The notes: a model not told the origin generated them from the letters alone. A stretch of 64,000 bases of DNA from Pelagibius sp028280305 (GCF_965233615.1 NZ_OZ247495.1), one strand, 5' to 3'. Counted from the first letter of the stretch, positions 7,706-16,584 are shown. Made by a program: numbers and translations.

Positions 7706-9013
7706 CTAGATCGAGTGACGCCGTCTGCCGTCGGGCATTTCGGTTTCAGACCACATGTCCCTGAGATCGAAGACCAGGCCGTCGGAAACCAGCAGGGCCT
7801 CGAAGCTCTCTTTGGAGAACCCCCGGTAGGGCCGATGCGCGACGGCGCCGACAACGCAATCGAAGGCATCCTGCCCGTCCAAAGTCGGCAGTAATTCAAG
7901 ATCATAGTCCCGCAACGCTTCCTGCGGATCGGCCAGCGGGTCGTGAACCGAAACCTGATAGCCGCGTTGGCGCAGCGCAGAAATCAAGTCGACGGCCTTG
8001 CTGTTGCGCAGGTCCGGCACGTCTTCCTTGAATGTCAGGCCGAGGACCAGAATGCGCCGCCCCTCTCTGCCGCGCAGGGCCTCAGCGACCATGCCGGCGA
8101 AATAAGCCCCCATGGAGTCATTGGTGCGGCGCCCCGCCAGAATGACCTGCGGATCCAGCCCCAGGGCCTCGCTGCAATGGGCCAGGTAGTATGGGTCGAC
8201 GCCAATGCAGTGGCCACCGACCATGCCGGGGCGGAAATCGAGGAAGTTCCACTTGGTCCGGGCTGCATCCAGCACATCGTAAATCGACAGGTCCAGGCGA
8301 TTGAAGATCTTCGTGACCTCGTTCACGAAGGCGATGTTGATGTCACGCTGGGCGTTCTCGATCACCTTCGCAGCTTCGGCAGTCTTGATGTCGGCCGCCT
8401 TGAACACGCCTGCCTCGGTCACACGGCCATAAATCTCCGCGAGATAGTCGGTCACCGCAGGGGTTTCTCCGGCCACGACTTTCACAATCCGCCGCAGGGT
8501 GTGCTCGCAGTCCCCCGGATTGATGCGCTCTGGCGAATAGCCGAGAAGGAAGTCTTCGCCCGGCTTCAGCCCCGACGCCTCGGCCAGGATGGGCCCGCAA
8601 ACATCTTCCGTGACACCGGGGTAGACGGTCGATTCATAGACCACCACCGCCCCGGGCCGCATGACGGAGCCGACAGCACGGCTTGCAGCGATCACGGCGC
8701 CGAGGTCCGGACGGTTCTCCTCGTCCACCGGGGTCGGAACCGTGATGATGAAGACATCGCAGGCGGCGATCTCCGCCAGCTCGGCGCTCAGCCGCAGCGA
8801 GGAGCCCCGAAGGCTCTCCTCGCTCACCTCCTGCGTTCGGTCGTGGCCGCCTCGCAGCTCCGACACGCGTTGCGCTTCGACGTCGAAGCCCACGGTGCGG
8901 TAACTCTCCGCCAGGGCGACCGCCAAGGGCAGTCCGACGTAGCCCAGCCCGACGACCGCGATTTCCGGCTGCTCAGGCAGACGCACAGAAAAAAGCCCCC
9001 TCACGGCCGCCAA
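7706..9013 (-). CDS. Nucleotide-sugar dehydrogenase (WbpO/TviB type UDP-GalNAc/GlcNAc 6-dehydrogenase)
   Basis: Three-domain UDP-sugar dehydrogenase of 435 residues. The NAD-binding loop VVGLGYVGLPLAVALA lies near residue 20, followed by TVPTPVDEENRPDLG and YESTVYPGVTED. The catalytic cysteine sits in GGHCIGVDPYYL. The C-terminal UDP-binding domain has LGLTFKEDVPDLRNSK. It carries out the four-electron, NAD-dependent oxidation of the sugar C6 hydroxyl to an acid. The TVPTPVDE and FKAADIKTAEAAKVIENAQRDINIA segments favour the WbpO/TviB/VipA branch (N-acetylhexosamine substrates) over UDP-glucose dehydrogenase. It lies between an exonuclease gene and the 4-epimerase gene, all leftward, and the product probably enters a capsule or O-antigen. 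Confidence 0.88.
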   Translation of the reverse strand: MAAVRGLFSVRLPEQPEIAVVGLGYVGLPLAVALAESYRTVGFDVEAQRVSELRGGHDRTQEVSEESLRGSSLRLSAELAEIAACDVFIITVPTPVDEENRPDLGAVIAASRAVGSVMRPGAVVVYESTVYPGVTEDVCGPILAEASGLKPGEDFLLGYSPERINPGDCEHTLRRIVKVVAGETPAVTDYLAEIYGRVTEAGVFKAADIKTAEAAKVIENAQRDINIAFVNEVTKIFNRLDLSIYDVLDAARTKWNFLDFRPGMVGGHCIGVDPYYLAHCSEALGLDPQVILAGRRTNDSMGAYFAGMVAEALRGREGRRILVLGLTFKEDVPDLRNSKAVDLISALRQRGYQVSVHDPLADPQEALRDYDLELLPTLDGQDAFDCVVGAVAHRPYRGFSKESFEALLVSDGLVFDLRDMWSETEMPDGRRRHSI

Positions 9014-9054
9014 CGGCAGAAATTGCCCGCAACTGCTGTCGGCCCCGCCTCATC

Positions 9055-9651
9055 TCAAAGACCCTCGGCAACCCCGGACTGGAGGATGCGTACCACCGAA
9101 CGCGCATCATCGATGGCACGGTGGGCCGTTCCTTCCTGACGCAGGCCCAGCTTGCGCAGCGCCCCGCCCAGCCCCATGGAGCGGGACAATCCGAGATGCT
9201 TGGCGAAGGTTGTTTTGATGTTAACGTAAGAGACTGATTCAAAAGGATTATCTATCCCATGTTTTGCGCAATCCCTGGCGATCTGTGCGCCGTCGTAGTT
9301 GCCCCAGGCCGCCAGGATGAAGTCCCCTCCTGACGCCGACCAGCGATGGAGTGCCGCCAGCGCTTCCGGAAACCCGGGAGCGGCGTCGACGTCGGCCTGC
9401 CGGATGGTGGTCAACTCGGTACAGAACTCTGAGATCTTGGGAGCCTGGAATGGGCGCACAAATATCTGGAACTCCTGCAACTTCCCCTCCGCCGGCGCCA
9501 GATTAAAGCGGATCGCCCCTATCTCTATTATCTCCGACGGCGCCTGTTCGCGCCCGCGTGCCCAACAAGTCGCTTCAAGATCAAAGACAACATAGCCAGT
9601 CGCCACTTTTTCGCCCGACATTGCGGATGCCAGCTTTTTCGTTCTTTTCAT
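9055..9651 (-). CDS. DEDDh-family 3'-5' exonuclease (ERI1/KapD-like)
   Basis: A 198-residue RNase T/exonuclease-fold protein. The acidic metal-binding residues appear in order: VVFDLEATCW (D and E), AAWGNYDGAQIARD (D) and GTAHRAIDDARS (H and D). The DLEATCW start and the ICTELTTI-like block (FCTELTTIRQADVD) match ERI1/KapD-type exoribonucleases rather than DNA polymerase epsilon subunits. It would trim single-stranded 3' ends of RNA or DNA in the cytoplasm. It is the first gene of the leftward group; a palindrome at 9724-9740 lies 73-89 nt upstream. Linkage to the sugar genes appears positional only. Confidence 0.8.
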   Translation of the reverse strand: MKRTKKLASAMSGEKVATGYVVFDLEATCWARGREQAPSEIIEIGAIRFNLAPAEGKLQEFQIFVRPFQAPKISEFCTELTTIRQADVDAAPGFPEALAALHRWSASGGDFILAAWGNYDGAQIARDCAKHGIDNPFESVSYVNIKTTFAKHLGLSRSMGLGGALRKLGLRQEGTAHRAIDDARSVVRILQSGVAEGL

Positions 9652-9723
9652 TCGTCAATTGGCCGCCGATTAAGCCAGAGTTATACATCCAAATCAATGA
9701 ATTTGCTTACATAATTTGATTCT

Positions 9724-9740
9724 TGTTCATGTTGTGAACA
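9724..9740. promoter_or_regulatory. Palindromic operator candidate between divergent genes
   Basis: TGTTCA (9724-9729) and TGAACA (9735-9740) form a perfect 6-bp inverted repeat around 5 nt, in the AT-rich spacer between the leftward exonuclease gene and the rightward small regulator. A TTGACA at 9742-9747 overlaps its right edge and could be a -35 element for the rightward gene. It could be the binding site of the small winged-helix protein next to it (inference). Confidence 0.4.
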
Positions 9741-9895
9741 CTTGACATCGAAGCTTGCCGGACGTTAGAAGAAATAACAGGATTCGCTGAAATAGGCTGA
9801 GCCATTTCGCCTCGGAGTTTAACTTGCCTACCCAAAACCCGACGCCTGTCCCGTCGTCGGTTGATTCAGAATCCGAAGCCGACACCACGCGTTTG

Positions 9896-10108
9896 ATGTT
9901 GGACGGTACTGAGTCCGGCGCACGGGTAACGCCACAAGGGCTGGCGGCTGAACTCGGTGTCCTATCAGGGCTCGCCAACATCTACCTGAATCGCCGCGTA
10001 AACAAGGATTTCAAGCCCTATTTGCCGCGCTATTTGCGGGAAAAGCGTCAGGAGCGACGCCGGGAGCTCGTTAAGGCGCCGCGGAACCTGGTCGTCGCTG
10101 TCTGCTAG
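9896..10108 (+). CDS. Small, apparently truncated winged-helix regulator of polysaccharide gene clusters
   Basis: The frame is open from a TTG at 9824, but the first 24 residues are low-complexity (PTPVPSSVDSESEAD), so the ATG at 9896 is preferred (70 residues). The recognisable part, VTPQGLAAELGVLSGLANIYLNR, matches the helix-turn-helix text (LAxELGxxxGLxNxYLxR) of small winged-helix regulators commonly found at the front of polysaccharide clusters. In those proteins a wing ending in a YLTPKG-type motif follows. Here the sequence turns into a very basic tail (REKRQERRREL) and stops, so the wing looks lost or replaced. It lies just upstream of pseB and divergent from the exonuclease gene. It may be a functional mini-regulator or a decaying one. 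Confidence 0.45.
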   Translation: MLDGTESGARVTPQGLAAELGVLSGLANIYLNRRVNKDFKPYLPRYLREKRQERRRELVKAPRNLVVAVC

Positions 10109-10185
10109 ACCAGCCGCGCCCGACACTTGTCATCAGTCTGGGCAGACGAGTCACCCAGGCTGCGGTAGCCTGCCTAAGGTTTGAG

Positions 10186-10214
10186 GTTAATCTGGGTTAA
10201 CACTGTTTGTTAAC
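10186..10214. promoter_or_regulatory. Triple GTTAA repeat upstream of pseB
   Basis: GTTAA at 10186-10190 and two full GTTAAC palindromes at 10196-10201 and 10209-10214 lie 23-51 nt upstream of the pseB ATG. They cover the expected core-promoter or operator zone of the nonulosonic acid operon. No convincing -35/-10 pair was found, so a regulator-binding role is inference. Confidence 0.35.
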
Positions 10215-10236
10215 GTTTTTGCCAGATAAAGCAAAG

Positions 10237-11277
10237 ATGTCAGAAAAAACCCTAAGTAGTTTCTCAAGCGAGGACGACCTGGACCTCAATGGAAAGTCGG
10301 TTCTCGTGACCGGCGGAACCGGATCGTTCGGACAGAAGTTCGTCCGAACGGTGCTTGAGCGCTATGACCCCAAACGACTGATCGTCTTCTCGCGCGACGA
10401 GCTGAAGCAATACGAGATGGGGATCGATCTCTCCCCCACGAAGCACCCCTGCTTGCGCTATTTCATCGGCGATGTACGCGATGAGAGCCGGCTTCAAATG
10501 GCTTTGCGCGAAGTCGAGGTTGTCGTTCATGCGGCTGCCCTCAAGCAGGTTCCTGCCGCCGAGTACAATCCTTTCGAGTGCATTCAAACCAACGTCATTG
10601 GCGCGGAGAATGTGGTTCGTGCTTCACTGAGCAGTGGCGTTCAGCGGGTCATCGCACTCTCCACCGACAAGGCCGCCAGCCCCGTCAACCTCTATGGTGC
10701 AAGCAAGCTGGCCTCTGACAAGATTTTCGTCGCCGCCAATAATCTGAGCGGTTCCATCGGCACCCGCTTCTCCGTTGTGCGCTATGGCAACGTTCTTGGC
10801 TCCCGTGGCAGCGTTATTCCTTTCTTCCGCAAGCTTATAGATCAGAATGCCGACAGCTTGCCGATCACGGATGAGGAGATGACGCGATTCTGGATCACGC
10901 TTCAGCAAGGCGTCGACTTCGTTCTTTCCTGCCTGTCGCTGATGAAGGGCGGAGAGATTTTCGTTCCCAAGATCCCCAGCATGAAAATCACCGATCTGGC
11001 CAGCTTCATGGCACCCGACCTGCCGCAAAAGACTGTCGGCATTCGCCCCGGCGAGAAGATCCACGAGGTCCTGATCACCGAAGACGATGCGCGGTCCACC
11101 TACGAATTGACCGACCGCTACATGATCCTTCCCGAGTTCTGGGAACGCATGCACAGAAAGTTTCCCAATTCCGGCGCCAAACCGGTCCCGGCAGGTTTTC
11201 GCTTCGCAAGCAACATCAATGACGATTGGCTGGACGACAAAAGGCTCAGCACCATGATTGCAGAAAGCGAGAAATGA
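10237..11277 (+). CDS. pseB: UDP-N-acetylglucosamine 4,6-dehydratase (inverting)
   Basis: First enzyme of pseudaminic acid synthesis: it converts UDP-GlcNAc to the 4-keto-6-deoxy-L-arabino sugar. The protein is 346 residues from the ATG at 10237; a TTG 30 nt upstream is in frame but less likely. The nucleotide-binding loop is VTGGTGSFGQKFV, with FSRDELKQYEM, the STDKAASP block and catalytic YGASKLASDK. EMTRFWITLQQGVDFV is a PseB/FlaA1 mark. The stop overlaps the pseC start (ATGA), so translation is coupled. The ribosome-binding site is weak, and repeats at 10186-10214 may control initiation of transcription. Confidence 0.9.
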   Translation: MSEKTLSSFSSEDDLDLNGKSVLVTGGTGSFGQKFVRTVLERYDPKRLIVFSRDELKQYEMGIDLSPTKHPCLRYFIGDVRDESRLQMALREVEVVVHAAALKQVPAAEYNPFECIQTNVIGAENVVRASLSSGVQRVIALSTDKAASPVNLYGASKLASDKIFVAANNLSGSIGTRFSVVRYGNVLGSRGSVIPFFRKLIDQNADSLPITDEEMTRFWITLQQGVDFVLSCLSLMKGGEIFVPKIPSMKITDLASFMAPDLPQKTVGIRPGEKIHEVLITEDDARSTYELTDRYMILPEFWERMHRKFPNSGAKPVPAGFRFASNINDDWLDDKRLSTMIAESEK

Positions 11278-12548
11278 GCCCGCCGGACAAATCTTTCCTC
11301 CCCTACGGCCGCCAGATCATCGAGGAAGACGACATTGCAGCAGTGGTGGAGGTGTTGCGAAGCGACTGGTTGACGACCGGCCCCGCCGTCCTAGCCTTCG
11401 AAAAATCTCTCTGTGAAGTTGTCCAAGCCAAGCACGCGATTGCTTGCTCAAACGGCACTGCCGCCCTGCATCTCGCAGCCCTGGTCCTGAACCTTGAGCC
11501 CGGCGACAAGGTGGTGGTGCCGAGCATCACTTTTCTGGCCACAGCGAACGCTGTCCGCCTCGCTGGTGGCGAAGTGGTCTTCGCGGACTGCGATCCTGAC
11601 AGCGGCCTGATGGAAGCGTCTCAATTGCAGGCGGCCCTGGATCGCGCCGCGGCCAGCGGCGGGAACCCGGTCAAAGCGGTGTTTCCGGTACACCTGAACG
11701 GCCAGTGCGCCGACCTCGATGCCATCGCAGCGGTAGCCAAAGATCACAACCTGACGATCGTCGATGACGCCGCCCACGCGATCGGGAGCCATTACAACAC
11801 CGCAAGCGACAGCCGACCCATTGGCGACGGCCGCATTGTCGCTCTCACGACCTTCTCCTTTCATCCGGTAAAGACCATTGCCATGGGCGAAGGCGGCGCC
11901 GTGACGACAAACGACGACCACCTGGCGGAACGCCTTCGCAGCCTTCGGTCCCATGGCATGGAACGCGCAGCGGCCAAGATGCAGAACAAGGCGATGGCCG
12001 TGGATACCGACGGCATGCCCAATCCCTGGTACTACGAGATGCCCGCCATCGGCCTCAACTATCGGGTCACCGACATACAGTGCGCCTTGGGCCTAAGCCA
12101 ACTCAAGAAGCTGGGGCGCTTTGTCGCGCGGCGCCGGCAACTTGCTGACAGATATGTCGCGCAGCTTCAACAGTTCACGCCCTGCGTGAAGCCGCTGAAG
12201 CGCCTTGAGAGCTGTCAGCCGGCCTGGCATGTCTTTCCGGTACTCATCGACTTTGACGCTCTTGGAATAAGCCGTCGAACGGTGATGGAGGCCCTCCGCC
12301 AACGCGGGATCGGTTCGCAGGTGCATTACATTCCGGTTCATCGGCAGCCCTATTACCAGGAACGCTACGGCGACGTAAGTTTTCCTGGCGCGGAGCGTTA
12401 CTATGCACGCGCACTTTCCTTGCCACTGTTCGCCGGGATGGAGGAAAGTGACGTCGATCGCGTTGTCTCCGCTCTGGCCCAGGTGCTGGGTACCGGAACC
12501 GCCGACATCAATGCGTCGTCCCGAAAATCCGCCTCCGGAGGCCTCTAA
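11274..12548 (+). CDS. pseC: UDP-4-amino-4,6-dideoxy-N-acetyl-L-altrosamine transaminase
   Basis: PLP-dependent DegT/DnrJ/EryC1-family aminotransferase of 424 residues that aminates C4 of the PseB product using glutamate. CSNGTAALHLAALVL, the VPSITFLATANAVRLAGGEVVFADCD stretch, DDAAHAIGSHY and the PLP-lysine motif FSFHPVKTIAMGEGG are present. The frame opens 48 nt earlier inside pseB, but the ATG at 11274 overlaps the pseB stop by 4 nt and is preferred. The late QVHYIPVHRQPYYQERYG segment is typical of PseC. It acts in the cytoplasm as step two of the pathway. The next gene begins 2 nt after the stop. Confidence 0.9.
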   Translation: MSPPDKSFLPYGRQIIEEDDIAAVVEVLRSDWLTTGPAVLAFEKSLCEVVQAKHAIACSNGTAALHLAALVLNLEPGDKVVVPSITFLATANAVRLAGGEVVFADCDPDSGLMEASQLQAALDRAAASGGNPVKAVFPVHLNGQCADLDAIAAVAKDHNLTIVDDAAHAIGSHYNTASDSRPIGDGRIVALTTFSFHPVKTIAMGEGGAVTTNDDHLAERLRSLRSHGMERAAAKMQNKAMAVDTDGMPNPWYYEMPAIGLNYRVTDIQCALGLSQLKKLGRFVARRRQLADRYVAQLQQFTPCVKPLKRLESCQPAWHVFPVLIDFDALGISRRTVMEALRQRGIGSQVHYIPVHRQPYYQERYGDVSFPGAERYYARALSLPLFAGMEESDVDRVVSALAQVLGTGTADINASSRKSASGGL

Positions 12549-12550
12549 AG

Positions 12551-13615
12551 ATGGTTCAGTTTGGCACACAGCAGGTCGGCGACGACCACCCCTGCTTCAT
12601 CACACTTGAAGCAGGGCCGACACATGACGGGTTGGAAAGTGCAAAGAGTTTGGTTGCTCATGCAGCCAAAGCCGAGGCCAACGCGGTCAAGTTCCAGATC
12701 TTCGACCCTGATCGACTGGTCGCGGATCGCAAGCAACTCTTCACCTATGACATCCTGGTCGACAGAGATAGTGACAAGCGCGAAACGGTATCAGAGCCAC
12801 TCTACGATATTCTTTGCCGGCGCTGTCTCACGCCAGAAGAGTGGCGCGAACTAAAAGCCTATTCCGACTCCTTGGGCCTCGCTTTCTTCGCGACGATTGC
12901 TTTCGATGACGAGGTCGATTTTCTTGAAGAGCTGGGATGCCATTCGATCAAGATCGCTTCCGCTGATGTAAATCACTTTCCTTTGCTGAAGCGCGCGGCA
13001 AAGTCCGGCCTCTGCCTGCAACTGGACACCGGAAACGCCACAATTGGCGAGATAGAGATCGCCATCGATGTGATCCGCGGCGAGGGCAATGAGAACATCA
13101 TTATCCACCACTGCCCCTCCGGATATCCAGCCCGCCTTGAGAGCGTAAATCTTCGGGTCATCCCGACGCTGAAGCAGATGTTCTCTTACCCGATTGCCTA
13201 CTCCGATCACTCCCCAGGCTGGGAAATGGACATCGCGGCCATCGCCCTGGGCGCAAATCTGGTGGAAAAAACCATCACAGAAGACCGCACGACCCGCAGC
13301 GTTGAGCACATCATGTCGATCGAGCCGAGCGAGATGTCGGCATTCGTCAGGTCCATCCGTGAACTGGAAACGGCGATGGGCGGGAGCCGGCGCATGATGA
13401 CCGCTGCAGAGTCCGAAAAGCGTATGGCCGTGAGAAGAAGCATCCATGTCCGCGGCGACCTGTCGAGCGGCCATGTGCTGAAACCCGAAGACCTGGACTA
13501 TCGCCGGCCGGGCTTTGGCCTGCCTCCCAGTGAAGCGGAACGCATCATCGGCAAGCCGCTGGCTCAGTCCGTATCCGCCGGCCAGGCCCTCGGTTGGTCG
13601 GATGTTAAGGCCTGA
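12551..13615 (+). CDS. NeuB-family nonulosonic acid synthase paralogue (first of two)
   Basis: A 354-residue PEP-condensing enzyme of the sialic acid synthase family, with a TIM barrel (about 1-285) and a C-terminal SAF/antifreeze-like domain (about 290-354, VRRSIHVRGDLSSGHVLKPEDLDYRRPGFGL in two parts). Barrel marks include NAVKFQIFDPDRL, IKIASADVNHFPLLK, HHCPSGYPA and AYSDHSPGWEMDIAAIALGA. The usual N-terminal EIGxNHxG reads LEAGPTHDG, and the usual EKHFTxDR reads EKTITEDRTTRSVEH, so the metal and PEP end of the site differs from classic PseI. A second, canonical copy lies at 16585. It could make a different nine-carbon sugar, or be a specialised partner of the methylase downstream. Confidence 0.82.
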   Translation: MVQFGTQQVGDDHPCFITLEAGPTHDGLESAKSLVAHAAKAEANAVKFQIFDPDRLVADRKQLFTYDILVDRDSDKRETVSEPLYDILCRRCLTPEEWRELKAYSDSLGLAFFATIAFDDEVDFLEELGCHSIKIASADVNHFPLLKRAAKSGLCLQLDTGNATIGEIEIAIDVIRGEGNENIIIHHCPSGYPARLESVNLRVIPTLKQMFSYPIAYSDHSPGWEMDIAAIALGANLVEKTITEDRTTRSVEHIMSIEPSEMSAFVRSIRELETAMGGSRRMMTAAESEKRMAVRRSIHVRGDLSSGHVLKPEDLDYRRPGFGLPPSEAERIIGKPLAQSVSAGQALGWSDVKA

Positions 13616-13682
13616 GACAGAAAAGGCGCGTCGAGATCTGGACATGTCACCGGACCTCGGTGGCGATTCAAGGAACTTACCA

Positions 13683-14312
13683 ATGACGAACAAGCAGGTT
13701 GATCTCTGGTCGTCGGACTTCGGGTTCGAATATGCCAACCGCAACTCAAACCAGATTTCGGCGGAAAGCTTGCGGGCGACGCTGAAGAATTGGGCCCGTG
13801 TCTTGCAAACGGCCATCTCTCCGCCTCCGGGCAGCGCCCTCGAAGTCGGGTGCAACGTCGGCCAGAACCTGGTGGCCCTCAGCCACTTCGTCGAAGACCT
13901 CCATGGTGTCGAGCCAAACCAGCAGGTTTGCGAGATGGCACGCTCGAATGCGGCATTGAAGCAGGCGGATATCCGCTGCGGTCATGGTGGCGAGCTGCCA
14001 TTTGAAGACAACAGCATCGATCTGGTTTTCACCTGCGGCGTCCTGATTCACGTTGCCCCGGAGAACCTTGGCAAGATCGTCGACGAGATCGTGAGAGTCT
14101 CGAAGCGTTACGTTGTCTGCATCGAATACTTTTCTTCAGACCCCGTCGCAGTCTCCTACCGCGGCAAGGAAGACTATCTATTCAAGCGCGACTTCGGCAG
14201 CTTCTACCTGGAACGCCACCCGCAGCTAAGGGTCCGCGACTACGGCTTCTTCTGGAAACCGCTGGACAAAAGTGACAACACGAACTGGTGGCTCTTTTCA
14301 AAAGAGGCCTAA
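13683..14312 (+). CDS. Pseudaminic acid biosynthesis-associated SAM-dependent methyltransferase
   Basis: Class I methyltransferase of 209 residues. The SAM loop is LEVGCNVGQNLVAL (motif I), with the acidic HGVEPNQQ after it and GELPFEDNSIDLVFTCGVLIHVAPE as motifs II-III. The opening MTNKQVDLWSSDFGFEYANRN and the late FKRDFGSFYLERHPQLRVRDYGF match the family of methylases found inside pse operons. The ATG at 13683 is chosen because the longer frame runs through neuB-like coding sequence. It probably methylates a sugar intermediate or the finished nonulosonic acid, but the acceptor is not known from sequence. Confidence 0.78.
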   Translation: MTNKQVDLWSSDFGFEYANRNSNQISAESLRATLKNWARVLQTAISPPPGSALEVGCNVGQNLVALSHFVEDLHGVEPNQQVCEMARSNAALKQADIRCGHGGELPFEDNSIDLVFTCGVLIHVAPENLGKIVDEIVRVSKRYVVCIEYFSSDPVAVSYRGKEDYLFKRDFGSFYLERHPQLRVRDYGFFWKPLDKSDNTNWWLFSKEA

Positions 14313-14348
14313 GCCGGAGAAATTCCGTTTGGCAAAGAGCATCTTATC

Positions 14349-15068
14349 GTGACGGAAAACGCGACACTTGGGTTAATCCCGGCAAAAGGCGGGTCCACGC
14401 GGTTGGCCATGAAAAATATTCGTCTGCTCGGCGGCAAACCCCTGATTGCCTGGGCCGCGGAAGCTGCTCGTGAAAGCGGCGTCATTGACCGTCTGGTTCT
14501 CTCGACAGAGGACCAAGCCGTCGCAGACAAAGCGCGCGAACTGGGAATCGACGTTCCCTTCATGCGGCCGCAGGAACTGGCCCGAGACCCGGCTGGGGTC
14601 GTCGAAGTGGCCCTGCACGCCCTGGAGGAACTGGAGAACGCCGGCGAGAAATTCAATACACTGATCATCATGCTGCCCACCTGCCCTTTCCGCACCGCAA
14701 CCGATGTGCGCAGCGCCTACGAGCTGTTCGTCGAGCATGACCGTCCATTCCTGATGAGCGTTGCGGAGTACTCCCACACGCCTTTCGCCGCCTACCGCCT
14801 GGACAAGAACGATGGCCTGGAGCCCGTGTTTCCCGAGTATCTGAATTGCCGCTCTCAGACGATGCCCAAGGCCTTCCGGCCCAATGGTGCGGTCCATGTT
14901 CTCGATGTTCCGCGGTTCCGAGCCGCAAGGGACTACGTCGCCCAACCTCTGGTCGGCTATGTGATGCCACGGGAAAGATCCGTCGACATTGACACCGATG
15001 CCGACCTGAGAGAGGCGATCCTAATGCTGGCAGAGCGGGCAGAACACTCCCAGGGGCTGCGAACTTGA
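14349..15068 (+). CDS. pseF: CMP-pseudaminic acid cytidylyltransferase
   Basis: A 239-residue CMP-sialate synthetase family protein that activates the nonulosonic acid with CTP. The N-terminal nucleotide loop IPAKGGSTRLAMKNIRLLGG is a variant of the IPARGGSKxIxxKN motif. STEDQAVADKARELG and LPTCPFRTATDVRSAYELF follow, and RSVDIDTDADLREA carries the metal-binding aspartates. Translation starts at GTG 14349 with AAGAGCA upstream; no better ATG precedes the loop. The stop lies directly against the start of the pseG fusion gene (0-nt gap). Assignment to PseF rather than NeuA rests on the pse context. Confidence 0.85.
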   Translation: MTENATLGLIPAKGGSTRLAMKNIRLLGGKPLIAWAAEAARESGVIDRLVLSTEDQAVADKARELGIDVPFMRPQELARDPAGVVEVALHALEELENAGEKFNTLIIMLPTCPFRTATDVRSAYELFVEHDRPFLMSVAEYSHTPFAAYRLDKNDGLEPVFPEYLNCRSQTMPKAFRPNGAVHVLDVPRFRAARDYVAQPLVGYVMPRERSVDIDTDADLREAILMLAERAEHSQGLRT

Positions 15069-16553
15069 ATGCTTGCGATCTTTAGAGCCGATGCCTCGCG
15101 CAGGGTGGGAAGCGGGCACATCATGCGTTGCAAGACGCTTGCCGATTCACTCGCCACTGTCGGATGGCATTGCGGCTTTGCCGTTGGATCGGGCAGCCCG
15201 GATCTGGTACCGGCGCTTGCCGAATCGACTCATGAAATCTTCACCATCACGTGCGACGCCGCAGATGAAGCGGAGATGCTGAGCCGGCGCTGGCCGAACG
15301 GGGTGGACTGGCTGATCGTCGATCACTATCAGAGAGACCGCCGCTTCGAAACGGCCTGCCGTCCTTGGGCAAGAAAAATCATGGTGCTGGACGACCTCGC
15401 CGACCGGCCGCACGACTGCGACCTGCTTCTGGATCAGACGCTGGACCGCAAGGCGGAGGACTACGCCGAGTGGTCGACGCCTGACTGCCACCTGCTTCTC
15501 GGCACAGACTATGCGCTGCTACGCCCGGAGTTCAGGGCGAGAAGGAAAGATCACCCCAGACCGGCATCACCGATACAAAGAAAGCTTCGTGTGCTGGTTA
15601 CACTTGGCGGCACCGACCCGGACAACATGACTGAAACCTGCCTGGACGCCCTTCAACAAAGCGGCATATCGGCAGAGGTCGATGTGGTCGCCGGCCAGGG
15701 CTTCGCATCTCTGGACAGACTGCGCAAACGATGCGAAAGCCCGGAGGGATTCAGGCTTCACGTGAGCCCGCACAACATGGGCGAATTGATGGCGGAAGCC
15801 GATCTCTCAATCGGCGCGGCAGGAACTACATCCTGGGAGCGCTGCTGCCTCGGCCTGCCCACCATCATGCTGGTCCTGGCTGACAATCAGCAGGAGAATG
15901 CCAGGCAGTTGTCCGCCGTCGGGGCGGTCAAGGTGATCGACGGCGACAACGCGGACACGGCGCGAGGCATCGCAGAGGCCCTGAAGGAACTTGACGAAGA
16001 TCGTGCAAGCCTCCATCAGATGTCGAACAAGGCCGCCGCACTGTGCGACGGGCAAGGGTCATTGAGGGCCATACTCGCGCTGTTGCCCGAGCAACCGACG
16101 AGAGACGGCATTGGCGTTCAACTACGCCTGGCGGAAGCCAAAGATGAAGCGATCTTGTTGTACTGGCAGCAGCAACCCTCAATACGTGCGCTCGCGCGGA
16201 ATCCTGCGGTTCCGACCGAAGCGGAACACCGCGCCTGGTTTTGGAATCGCTTACGGTCGGAGAACTGTTTCATAACCCTGATCGAACATGGAAGGGACGT
16301 CGCAGGGATGTTGCGGCTGGATCGGCTCGACACAGCCGACCGACAAGGGGTGTTCGAGGTATCGATCGTGGTCGACGACCAGCACCGCGGTGTTGGCGTT
16401 GGTCTCGCCGCATTAAGACAGATACGTGTTTGGATGCCCGATGTAGAGTTTCGCGCAGAGACTCTGCCGGATAACCACCCCTCCATCGCCCTCTTTCGTT
16501 CAGCGGGCTACCGCCCGTTCAAAGACAATCTGCTGCATAGTACGGCTGCATAG
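15069..16553 (+). CDS. pseG: PseG nucleotide-sugar hydrolase fused to a GNAT acetyltransferase
   Basis: A 494-residue two-domain protein. Residues 1 to about 335 are PseG: FRADASRRVGSGHIMRC contains the catalytic-site histidine, and GGTDPDNMT plus GAAGTTSWERCCLGLP form the UDP-binding half. The enzyme removes UDP from the 2,4-diacetamido sugar so the synthase can use it. Residues 345-494 are a GNAT fold: an IGVQLRLAEAKDEAILLYWQQ start and EVSIVVDDQHRGVGVG as the acetyl-CoA loop, ending with HPSIALFRSAGYRPF. The second half probably replaces the separate PseH N-acetyltransferase, which is absent here. The fusion joins steps three and four of the pathway in one polypeptide. Confidence 0.88.
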   Translation: MLAIFRADASRRVGSGHIMRCKTLADSLATVGWHCGFAVGSGSPDLVPALAESTHEIFTITCDAADEAEMLSRRWPNGVDWLIVDHYQRDRRFETACRPWARKIMVLDDLADRPHDCDLLLDQTLDRKAEDYAEWSTPDCHLLLGTDYALLRPEFRARRKDHPRPASPIQRKLRVLVTLGGTDPDNMTETCLDALQQSGISAEVDVVAGQGFASLDRLRKRCESPEGFRLHVSPHNMGELMAEADLSIGAAGTTSWERCCLGLPTIMLVLADNQQENARQLSAVGAVKVIDGDNADTARGIAEALKELDEDRASLHQMSNKAAALCDGQGSLRAILALLPEQPTRDGIGVQLRLAEAKDEAILLYWQQQPSIRALARNPAVPTEAEHRAWFWNRLRSENCFITLIEHGRDVAGMLRLDRLDTADRQGVFEVSIVVDDQHRGVGVGLAALRQIRVWMPDVEFRAETLPDNHPSIALFRSAGYRPFKDNLLHSTAA

Positions 16554-16584
16554 GGGCAATGGGAAAGGCGAGTGTACGGACGGC

